From positions 14,670 through 78,669 of the forward strand of contig CAZGAQ010000025.1 in assembly GCA_964523405.1 (NCBI GenBank): a stretch of 64,000 nt of DNA. Reading direction: 5' to 3'. Shown here in pieces: positions 16,919-24,298 of this stretch. This DNA comes from CAZGAQ01 sp964523405 (GTDB taxonomy: Bacteria > Planctomycetota > Phycisphaerae > UBA1845 > Fen-1342). How positions within the stretch are numbered: position 1 is the first letter of the stretch; each line of letters starts with the position of its first letter. The translations under genes were made by a program, and so were the position numbers. The notes under the pieces are model-generated. The model did not search any database. It was given only the letters and a program-made list of their open reading frames with translations, and had not been told where the DNA came from.

Positions 16919-17312
16919 TGCGGGATGCTCAAGAGGGCGCGGCTTGCGGTCGCAAGGCGGGTGTGCAACTCACCCAGCAGTCTCCGGGCTGGCGGGGAAT
17001 GTGACCCGTAATCGGCGCAACTTGTTATTGATAAACGTCTTGCGGAACATGTGTATCGGAATGAGAGAGGGGCTCCAGTTTTCTTTGGCGGCTGCTTTTT
17101 TCGGCGGTATGATATTATATAATGGACTCGTGTGCGGCGGTGCCCACGAGGGCGATGTCAGACCATGTCTGGTTCGACCGCCAGTCCGGCGACAGTGACG
17201 TCAGGGCGACTTGGAGCAACGTCATCTGTGATTCACATCTGCGGCAGTCGCGTGAGCTGCCGACTGGAGCGCGAGGAGAGGAGTCCGGTCTCACTAGAGG
17301 AGGAGAAACCCG
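16919..17312 (+). other. Intergenic region with leader of the PEP-CTERM gene
   Basis: Apart from the promoter near 17085-17123 the region shows an AT-rich patch around 17020-17060 and a small hairpin CGGCAG/CTGCCG (17242-17247 with 17257-17262) in the leader. No gene is seen. Confidence 0.5.
17085..17123 (+). promoter_or_regulatory. Promoter of the PEP-CTERM protein gene
   Basis: TTGGCG (17085-17090), 17 nt, TATGAT (17108-17113); a perfect TATAAT also occurs 10 nt later (17118-17123). The leader to the start codon would be about 190 nt. Confidence 0.6.
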
Positions 17313-18389
17313 ATGAAAACAGGCACGTCTGCAGTTGCACTTCTGGTTCTATTGACGGTCGTGGCTACGGCCGGGGCGTACACCCTGCAGCCGATTAGCA
17401 CCTTTGGCGACAACGGCTGGCTGGCGCCCGGGTCGCGGCCGTATCTGGCCAACGACAACAATCAGCGTGGCATGGCGTTCAATGCGACCAGCAATCACGT
17501 TTACGTGGTGAACCGCACGGGCGGGCTGTCGATTCCGATCCTCGACGGCACGACGGGCGCGGATGTGGGTACGCTGAGTACGACCGGGATCGCGGGCGGC
17601 ACGTTTGTCCTGAGTACGATCGCCGTGGCCGAGGACGGGGCGATCTACGGGGCCAACCTGACGACGAACTCGGCCACCAGCGCGCTGAAGATTTACCGCT
17701 GGGCGGACGAGAGCGCGACGCCGGCGCTGGTGTACAGCGGCAGCCCGACGACGACGACGGGCGTGCGCTTCGGCGACACGCTGGCGGCGCGCGGCGCCGG
17801 CGTGAACACGCAACTGGTCATGGGGACGGGCGCCACGGCAAACACCTTTTCCATCTTCACGACCGCGGACGGCACGACGTTCGGTGCCAACTACATGACG
17901 ACGACCGGTCCGGCCAATGGAGCGTTCCGGCTCGGCACAGACTTCGGGATCGGCAACACGGTGTGGGGCCGCACACCCGGTGGCACGGTTCTGGGCTGGA
18001 TTGAGGCCGCCGAGTTCGAACTCGGCACCAAGACCGCAGCGCGCATCGCGGGCGCCCCGTTCACGCCCACGGCCAACGGCGAGGCGCTGCTGGCCATCGA
18101 TCCGGGCCGGAACCTGCTGGCGACCGCGGACATCAGCGGCGGCCAGGTGCGCCTGTACGACATCAGTGATCCGACGTTCGGGATCACGGCCCACCAGACG
18201 CTGGTTTTCCCGGGCACGCACAACACCAACGGCAACGGTACCGGGCAGATGGACTGGGGTAACTACGACGGCGACGGCCGGCTGTACGTTCTGGATTCGA
18301 ACAACGGGGTGCGCGCATACGAGATCGTGCCGGAACCGGCCAGCCTGCTGCTGATCGTGGGCGGGCTGCTGCTGGTGCGGCGCCGCTAG
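17313..18389 (+). CDS. PEP-CTERM sorting domain protein, beta-propeller-like
   Basis: This is a 358-residue exported protein. The signal peptide (MKTGTSAVALLVLLTVVATAGA) is followed by a repetitive body with short strands such as NHVYVVNR, GAIYGANL and RLYVLDSNNG, suggesting a propeller. The C-terminus is a complete PEP-CTERM signal: VPEP, a hydrophobic stretch SLLLIVGGLLLV and terminal RRR. Such tails are processed by an exosortase and send the protein to the outer surface or matrix; no exosortase gene is in the window. A GAGGAGGAG ribosome site precedes ATG 17313. It is followed by a strong hairpin and then a pseudopilin gene, possibly part of one cell-surface cluster. The binding partner is unknown. 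Confidence 0.8.
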   Translation: MKTGTSAVALLVLLTVVATAGAYTLQPISTFGDNGWLAPGSRPYLANDNNQRGMAFNATSNHVYVVNRTGGLSIPILDGTTGADVGTLSTTGIAGGTFVLSTIAVAEDGAIYGANLTTNSATSALKIYRWADESATPALVYSGSPTTTTGVRFGDTLAARGAGVNTQLVMGTGATANTFSIFTTADGTTFGANYMTTTGPANGAFRLGTDFGIGNTVWGRTPGGTVLGWIEAAEFELGTKTAARIAGAPFTPTANGEALLAIDPGRNLLATADISGGQVRLYDISDPTFGITAHQTLVFPGTHNTNGNGTGQMDWGNYDGDGRLYVLDSNNGVRAYEIVPEPASLLLIVGGLLLVRRR

Positions 18390-18407
18390 GCGAGATAGGG
18401 AGAACAA

Positions 18408-18446
18408 CCACGGGGCGCGGCGGACGGCAAGGCCGCGGCCCCGTGG
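18408..18446 (+). terminator. Large hairpin after the PEP-CTERM gene
   Basis: Arms CCACGGGGC...GCGGC and GCCGC...GGCCCCGTGG pair over about 14 bp with one bulge. There is no T-run, so it may act as a weak terminator or an mRNA end protector. Confidence 0.5.
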
Positions 18447-18488
18447 TATGCGGCGTGGGTATGCCCGGGTACAGCGGAGGTTCGCGCC

Positions 18489-19349
18489 ATGAAGTGCAGG
18501 GCACGCGGGTTCACGTTGATCGAACTGTTGGTCGTGGTGGCCATCATTGCGCTGCTACTGTCCATTCTGCTGCCGGCCCTAAGCCGGGCGCGGGATGGCG
18601 CCAAGTCCACGGTTTGCATGAGCAACCTGCGGGAGCTGGGACAGGCGCTGCATTACTACGGGCAGGATTTCCTGGAGCAACCGCCGCCCAACCGCAAGAG
18701 CCTCGGGACGGCGCCGGACTTCCGTGACGCGGACTGGTGGTACTACCCGCACATGGTGCTGAAGTATGTGCCGGGGAACAAGGTGACCCAGACCGGCGCA
18801 GCTTTTGGCGGCGTCTTCAAGTGTCCCGCCGACGCGCAAGTGGGTCGAGCCTACAGCATGAACATCTTTGCCAGCAACTACCCGACCAAGAAGAAGACGC
18901 CGGACGACGCGACCCTGTATACGCCCGGGCCGCCGTTCAGCTCCGACGACTTCCCGTTCAATCCCTTCAAGGCGAAAAGCGCGGCGCTGCTGATGACCTT
19001 CGGCGAGGGGCAGGCGTACTACTACGACTCCGCCAACCCCGGCTTCTTCACGACCAACTACGTCATGGGCATGGAGGGCACGAGCGTTTACCAGAAGTTC
19101 TTCAACTGGCCGGTCCCGACCGAACTGGTTGCGGGCACGCGCGGCCCGTTCAAGGGCTACATTGACATGAACCGGCATCACGAGCGGGCCAATTTCCAGT
19201 TCGCGGACCAGCACGTCGTGACCTACAAGAAGACGGACCTGGTGACCCGCGACAGCACAAACCCGAGTCGGTGGGTATCCACGCTGAAGGTACGCTGGAC
19301 CCTCATCGACCAGGACACCCGCTTCAACACCCCCAGCGTACCGCAATAA
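18489..19349 (+). CDS. Prepilin-type N-terminal cleavage/methylation domain protein
   Basis: This is a 286-residue pilin-like protein with a very short leader; cleavage is predicted between Gly7 and Phe8, before the hydrophobic helix FTLIELLVVVAIIALLLSIL with Glu at mature position 5. The C-terminal signature is a variant: His230, nine residues, then Asp-Gln instead of Asp-Gly. The body contains an FKCPADA block typical of this planctomycete family. It probably sits in the inner membrane or in a pseudopilus of the type II secretion kind. The gene lies 36 nt before a secreted Cys-repeat/dockerin protein gene and may share its transcript. The function of single members is not known. Confidence 0.82.
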   Translation: MKCRARGFTLIELLVVVAIIALLLSILLPALSRARDGAKSTVCMSNLRELGQALHYYGQDFLEQPPPNRKSLGTAPDFRDADWWYYPHMVLKYVPGNKVTQTGAAFGGVFKCPADAQVGRAYSMNIFASNYPTKKKTPDDATLYTPGPPFSSDDFPFNPFKAKSAALLMTFGEGQAYYYDSANPGFFTTNYVMGMEGTSVYQKFFNWPVPTELVAGTRGPFKGYIDMNRHHERANFQFADQHVVTYKKTDLVTRDSTNPSRWVSTLKVRWTLIDQDTRFNTPSVPQ

Positions 19350-19385
19350 CGGACGAGCTACAGGCAGACGGACAAGGAGCACCTC

Positions 19386-21077
19386 ATGAGCATTCGCAGA
19401 GTCCTGGCGCTAAGCCTTCCGCTGGCGATCGTTCTCGCCGCCGGCGCGCACGCGGACATGTACCTGGTCAATCGCATCGATTTGAACCGCTGGTTCGGCC
19501 CACTGGGTACCAACCCCATGTGCGTCACCTCGGACGGCACGTGGGCGTACATCGGCGGCTACAACAATACGGCGACCACGCGCGAGATCGGCGTGCTGAA
19601 GATTCGGCTCGACGTCACCGTGCCGACGGATCCCAACGCGCCGCTGCCGGACCCGAACGCGGCACTGGTCCTGACGGGCGGGGCGCAGACGGTCGACAAC
19701 TGGCACTATTACGGCGGCATCGTCTATCACAACGGCGTCGTGTACGCGCTGTGCGATCGGCCGCAGGGCACGAATGACACGTCCAACCTGCGCGCGCTGG
19801 ACGCGACGACCGGGGCGCTGGTGCCGAGCTTCGGACTGGGCGGCATCCTCTACCAGCCCGGGTCCGACCTCGGCGCCGGTTCCAGCAACTACTACATCGG
19901 GGGCCTGGCCTTTGACCCCGGCGTCGGCGGTGTCGACTCCGGCCTGTCGCTGCTGGTCAGCGGCAGCGGTCGCCGCATGCTCCTGGACCCCGCGACCGGC
20001 GCGACCCTCTACGGCCCCAACTCCAACATCGAGCCCCGCGGGATGGTCATCGTCGATGTCGTCAGCACGTGCACCAAGCCCAGCCTGACGAACTACCGCA
20101 AGCACGTGTATGCCCCCAACGGCGATATCTTCTTCCGCCACGCCAACCAGCTCGCTGCCGCGCGCCGCTCGGGCGGCAATGCTTGTGATGCCTGGCCGCA
20201 CATGACCGACGCCTACAATCTCGACGGGACAAACTTCGTGGATTGCGGGGATGGCAAGCCGGTGCAGATGGGTGTGGGCACCAGCCAGGATGGCCAGTTC
20301 CTCGGCTTGATTCCGGCCACCTCGCCGTACTCCGGCGGGCAGGACCTGATCATCTTCAACGATCGGCCGACGAACACCCCGCCGACCGGACAGACCTGGC
20401 CGTTCGTCACGCGCATCAAGGTGGTCCAGGCCGGGTTGCCGGCGGATCCCAACGGCGCCGGCGCGCTACCGAGCCCCGCGTTCAACCTGCTGAAGGCGGA
20501 CGGAACGCCGCTGACCGCCGCGGAAGCACCGGACGGGATTGGCCTGTATGACTTCTGCTACACGAGCAATGACCTGCTGCTGGTGCTGGATTTCGGCGCC
20601 CGCAAGCTGCTGGTCTTCGGGGCGCCGACGGCGACGGGGGCCTGCTGTCAGCCGGAGGGTTCCTGTGCGGTGACCACGCAGGCAAGCTGCACGGGCGTCT
20701 TCCAGGGCGCCGGCACGACCTGCACGCCGAACCCCTGCGCGCCGCCGACCGGGGCCTGCTGCGTGCACGGGGTCTGCACGGCGGACATGACCGAGGCGGC
20801 CTGCACCGCGGCGGGTGGGATGTTCCAGGGGCTCGGCTCGCTGTGCACGCCGGACACGTGCGCGTGCCTGGGTGACGGCAACTGCGACCACGTCATCAAC
20901 TGGCGCGACATCGATTTCCTGATTGCCGGGCAGAATGACAACGTGTCGGCGTGGACGGTGCTGTTCCCCGCCGGCCCGACGTGCCCGTTCCTGAACCTGG
21001 ATACGAGCGGAGATGGTCACGTCAACTGGCGTGACATCGATCCGTTCATCGCGCTGATGAACACGACCTGCCCATAG
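19386..21077 (+). CDS. Secreted protein with Cys-rich repeats and dockerin-like calcium-binding tail
   Basis: This is a 563-residue protein with a signal peptide ending GAHAD. Residues 25-415 are beta-rich and propeller-like. Then two copies of a Cys-rich repeat follow, each starting TGACC and containing FQGxGxxCxPxxC (about residues 420-495). The end has two EF-hand-like loops in duplicated form, GDGNCDHVINWRDIDF and DTSGDGHVNWRDIDPF, the layout of a type I dockerin. Dockerins bind cohesins, but no cohesin protein is visible here, and in this phylum such tails are common on proteins outside cellulosomes. AAGGAG precedes ATG 19386. It follows the pseudopilin gene closely. The target and activity are unknown. 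Confidence 0.75.
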   Translation: MSIRRVLALSLPLAIVLAAGAHADMYLVNRIDLNRWFGPLGTNPMCVTSDGTWAYIGGYNNTATTREIGVLKIRLDVTVPTDPNAPLPDPNAALVLTGGAQTVDNWHYYGGIVYHNGVVYALCDRPQGTNDTSNLRALDATTGALVPSFGLGGILYQPGSDLGAGSSNYYIGGLAFDPGVGGVDSGLSLLVSGSGRRMLLDPATGATLYGPNSNIEPRGMVIVDVVSTCTKPSLTNYRKHVYAPNGDIFFRHANQLAAARRSGGNACDAWPHMTDAYNLDGTNFVDCGDGKPVQMGVGTSQDGQFLGLIPATSPYSGGQDLIIFNDRPTNTPPTGQTWPFVTRIKVVQAGLPADPNGAGALPSPAFNLLKADGTPLTAAEAPDGIGLYDFCYTSNDLLLVLDFGARKLLVFGAPTATGACCQPEGSCAVTTQASCTGVFQGAGTTCTPNPCAPPTGACCVHGVCTADMTEAACTAAGGMFQGLGSLCTPDTCACLGDGNCDHVINWRDIDFLIAGQNDNVSAWTVLFPAGPTCPFLNLDTSGDGHVNWRDIDPFIALMNTTCP

Positions 21078-21301
21078 GCGGGCGGTGTTCCTCCGGGCCA
21101 TCGACGGGCGCGATCCGCCGGTGGCCCGGGGCGGCGGGGTCCGGTGTCGCCGCCCAGGTGGTATGATGTGGCGATCTTGCGCCGGGTCAGGTGAGCACGG
21201 TCTGCCCACCGCACGCGGGGCGCCGGCCGGCGTAGGTGCCGCCGCTGGACGGTGGCCGGTCGCGGGTCGCGGCCCGTGCCGGCGTGGTCTGAGGTCCATT
21301 C

Positions 21302-22414
21302 ATGAAGCATGCCTTTGTACTGCAGAAGGTCGATCACGCGGATCCGACCCCGAAGTATCTGCAGGCGCGCGAGATTCTGGTGGAGGCGATCCGGTCCGGG
21401 CAGTTGCGGCCCGGGATGAAGCTGCCGTCCACCAAGGAGATCAGTGGGCTGTTTGACATCAGTCTGATCACGGCTCACAAGGCGCTGGAAGGGCTGGTGG
21501 ATTTGGGGTGGCTGCGGCGGGAGGCGGGGCGCGGCACGTTCGTTCGGGATGATGTGGATCCCGCGCGTGAGGCGCAATGTCCCTTGTATATCGGGCTGCT
21601 GCTGGATCACCGCGATCACGTCAACCTGGATGACTACTATCACGGCACCATCCTGAATCAGCTGCGGCGGCAGGCGCGGGCCGACACGCGGCGCGTGGAG
21701 TTCTTCTTCCGCGATCGGCTCGACCTGCGCGACAAGGGCAATCGCCACGTGGGGGCGATCTGCATTCACCCGCCCCTGGAGACGCAGCCGGAGGTCGAGC
21801 AACTCGCCCAGGGGCACCCCGTCGTCGTGCTGGGCGGGGCGTTTCCCGGCTCGACCGTGCCGGCGTTCGACTGCGACAATGTGACGGGAGCGCGCCGCGC
21901 CGTGCGACACCTGTGGGAGCTCGGGCACCGACGCTTTATGGTGCTGTCCGGTCCGATGAACATGAGCAACTCGCGGGATCGCGCCGAGGGCGCGGCCGCG
22001 GAGCTGGCGCAGCACGGGATCCGGCTGGCGCCCGAGGACGCCCCGGTGTCGGACGACAGCGTCACGCTCAGTGACGCGGCGCGCGCGCAGATCGCGCGGC
22101 GCATGGCGGCCGCGGAGCACCCCACGGCAATTGTGGCCGGCGGGTTCTATCTCGCGATGGCGGCCATGCAGGTGGTACGGCAGGCGGGGCTGGCGATTCC
22201 GCGGGATGTGTCGGTGGTGGGGTTCGACGATCCCGCGTCGGCACCGCTGCTCGACCCGCCGCTGACGACCGTGCGGCAGCCGCTCGAGGGCATGGCGACC
22301 CAAGCCTACGAGTCGGTGTGCCGGGCGGTCGAAGACCCGCGGGCGGTCCGCGACGGGTCCCTGCTGGCGCCCGAGTTGATCGTGCGTCAATCAACCGGGC
22401 CGGTGCCCGCCTGA
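21302..22414 (+). CDS. GntR/LacI-type transcriptional regulator (AraR-like architecture)
   Basis: This is a 370-residue DNA-binding regulator. Residues 15-85 form a GntR winged helix-turn-helix (PKYLQAREILVEAIRSGQL, then PSTKEISGLFDISLITAHKAL and the wing AGRGTFV). Residues 95-365 form a LacI/periplasmic-binding type sugar sensor with HLWELGHRRFMVLSG, ISRDVSVVGFDD-like PRDVSVVGFDDP and the final PLTTVRQPLEGMA. This combination is that of AraR, which represses arabinose genes until the sugar binds. Its own targets are not evident: neighbours are secreted-protein and esterase genes, while a sugar operon lies 21 kb away. The ligand is not predictable. Confidence 0.85.
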   Translation: MKHAFVLQKVDHADPTPKYLQAREILVEAIRSGQLRPGMKLPSTKEISGLFDISLITAHKALEGLVDLGWLRREAGRGTFVRDDVDPAREAQCPLYIGLLLDHRDHVNLDDYYHGTILNQLRRQARADTRRVEFFFRDRLDLRDKGNRHVGAICIHPPLETQPEVEQLAQGHPVVVLGGAFPGSTVPAFDCDNVTGARRAVRHLWELGHRRFMVLSGPMNMSNSRDRAEGAAAELAQHGIRLAPEDAPVSDDSVTLSDAARAQIARRMAAAEHPTAIVAGGFYLAMAAMQVVRQAGLAIPRDVSVVGFDDPASAPLLDPPLTTVRQPLEGMATQAYESVCRAVEDPRAVRDGSLLAPELIVRQSTGPVPA

Positions 22415-22516
22415 CGTCCGCGCCGACTGGCCGGCGGCGCTTGGGGGGGTAGACTGACACTCATCCGGCCACCCCGTCCGGGATGGCCGCTACCGCACCC
22501 TAACGGATGTGAGCCC

Positions 22517-24292
22517 ATGAACGACCTGTGCCGATCTCAAGCAGTCCGCTCTTTCGCCCTGCTCCTGGGGCTGCTCACTGCGACCGCCAGCGCCCAACCG
22601 ACGACCCCGGCGACGGCGCCCGCGACGGCTTCCGCGCCGGCCGACAAGTGGGCGCAGCACTACCGCGACCGTGTGGCGCTGTTCGAGCAGGAGAACGCTC
22701 CGCGGCAGAACGTCGTGCTCGTCGGCTCGTCGCACGTCGAGGGTTTTGACGCGAACCTGCTGGCGCCGCGCTGGCGCGTGGTCAACCGCGGAATCGCCTC
22801 CGACCGCATCGGCATCGGCGCACGCGGCGTGCTGCGCCGGCTGGATAGCTCGGTCTTCAACTGCGACCCCGCCGCGATCGTGCTCGAAAACGGCGTGAAC
22901 GACCTCGGTGAGCTGCACCGCAACGGCACGCCCGCGCTCGACGAGATCGAAACATGCTACCGCGAGGTCGTGCGGCGTATCCGCACGCGTCTGCCGCAGG
23001 TGCCGCTGCTGATCGTCGACCTGTTCCCGACGCGCGAGCGCTATGCCGACCTGACGCCGCTCATTGCCGAGTTCAACGGCCGACTGCAGCGGATCGCCGC
23101 GGATTTTGACTGCCCGCTCGTGGCGGTCTATCCCCGTCTGGCGGATGCGGAGGGCCTGCTGCGCGCCGAATATTCCCGCGACGGTCTGCACCTGTCGCCC
23201 GCCGGCTACCAGGTGTGGGCCAAGCTGCTCGAGGAGGCGCTGGCGGCCCAGGTCGGGATGCCCGGCGTCGCGCTGGAGGCAGCCGCGGCCACGCAAGAGC
23301 CGGAGTCGAAGCTGGCCTGGTACGACGCGCAGCAACTCACGATCGAGGGCAAAGGCTGGACGGACACGGAGAGGTTCTTCGAGCGTCTGCCCGCGCGGGC
23401 CAAGGGCCAGGTGACGGATGCGGTCTGGGGGCTGAGCAAACGCACGGCGGGTCTCGCCGTACGTTTCGCCACGGATTCCAAGACGCTCGCCGCCATCTGG
23501 GACGGCGGCGGTGCCATGAACCACATGGCCGCTACGGGCAACAGCGGCCTCGACCTATATGTCAAGCGCGACGGACGGTGGGTCTTTCGCGCCGTGGGGC
23601 GCCCGCAGCTCCAGCGCACCACCGCGACGCTCGCCACGGGGCTATCCGGCGCCATGACCGAGTACCTGCTGTATCTGCCGCTGTATGCCGACGTGACCGA
23701 GCTGCGCCTCGGCGTCGATGTGGACGCACACCTCCTGCGTCTGCCGGCGCGTCCGGCCGCCAGCGCCAAGCCGCTGGTGTTCTACGGTACATCCATCACG
23801 CAAGGCGGGTGTGCCGCGCGGGCCGGCATGTGCCATCCGGCCATCCTCGGGCGCCGTCTGAATCGCGAGGTCATCAATCTCGGGTTCTCCGGTTCCGGCA
23901 AGATGGAGCCGGAGATGGCGGCCCTGCTCGGCGAGCTCGACGCGGCCATCTTCGTGCTGGAATGTCTACCGAACATGACGACGGAGATGGTCCGCGAGCG
24001 CGTGCGGCCGTTTGTGCGAACCTTGCGGGCGGCCCGGCCGACCACGCCGATTCTGCTGGTTGAGAATCCGCTGCCTGCGGCCGACTCGGCGGGCAATCGC
24101 GCCCTGCGCGCAGCGTATGCCGACTTGGTGCAGGAGGGCCTCACGCGCCTGCAGTACCTGCCGGGCGAGCCGCAACTCGCCGGAGACGAGAACGGGACGG
24201 TCGACGGCGTGCATCCGACGGATCTCGGCTTCGTGCGGATCGCCGACGCCTACGAACCGATCTTGCGGGCGATTCTCGCGCCGCAGCCGTAG
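22517..24292 (+). CDS. Secreted protein with two SGNH/GDSL hydrolase domains
   Basis: This is a 591-residue exported protein (signal peptide to about residue 27). Domain one (about 60-245) has SGNH blocks: nucleophile region VGSSHVEGFD (Ser71 or Ser72), NGVND (Asn128) and DGLHLSPAGY (Asp222, His225). A GxDLY-type beta domain follows (residues 270-410, motif SGLDLYVK). Domain two (415-590) has YGTSITQGG (Ser426), GFSGSGKMEPE and DGVHPTDLGF (Asp563, His566). Both catalytic sets look complete, so the protein could remove two types of ester, perhaps acetyl groups on polysaccharides. That is inference. Single-domain forms of each half are common; the tandem is less so. Confidence 0.85.
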   Translation: MNDLCRSQAVRSFALLLGLLTATASAQPTTPATAPATASAPADKWAQHYRDRVALFEQENAPRQNVVLVGSSHVEGFDANLLAPRWRVVNRGIASDRIGIGARGVLRRLDSSVFNCDPAAIVLENGVNDLGELHRNGTPALDEIETCYREVVRRIRTRLPQVPLLIVDLFPTRERYADLTPLIAEFNGRLQRIAADFDCPLVAVYPRLADAEGLLRAEYSRDGLHLSPAGYQVWAKLLEEALAAQVGMPGVALEAAAATQEPESKLAWYDAQQLTIEGKGWTDTERFFERLPARAKGQVTDAVWGLSKRTAGLAVRFATDSKTLAAIWDGGGAMNHMAATGNSGLDLYVKRDGRWVFRAVGRPQLQRTTATLATGLSGAMTEYLLYLPLYADVTELRLGVDVDAHLLRLPARPAASAKPLVFYGTSITQGGCAARAGMCHPAILGRRLNREVINLGFSGSGKMEPEMAALLGELDAAIFVLECLPNMTTEMVRERVRPFVRTLRAARPTTPILLVENPLPAADSAGNRALRAAYADLVQEGLTRLQYLPGEPQLAGDENGTVDGVHPTDLGFVRIADAYEPILRAILAPQP

Positions 24293-24298
24293 GCGGGG

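Noticed and set aside
21139..21167. TATGAT box upstream of the GntR/LacI regulator
   Set aside because: No -35 box at a suitable distance, so not counted as a promoter.
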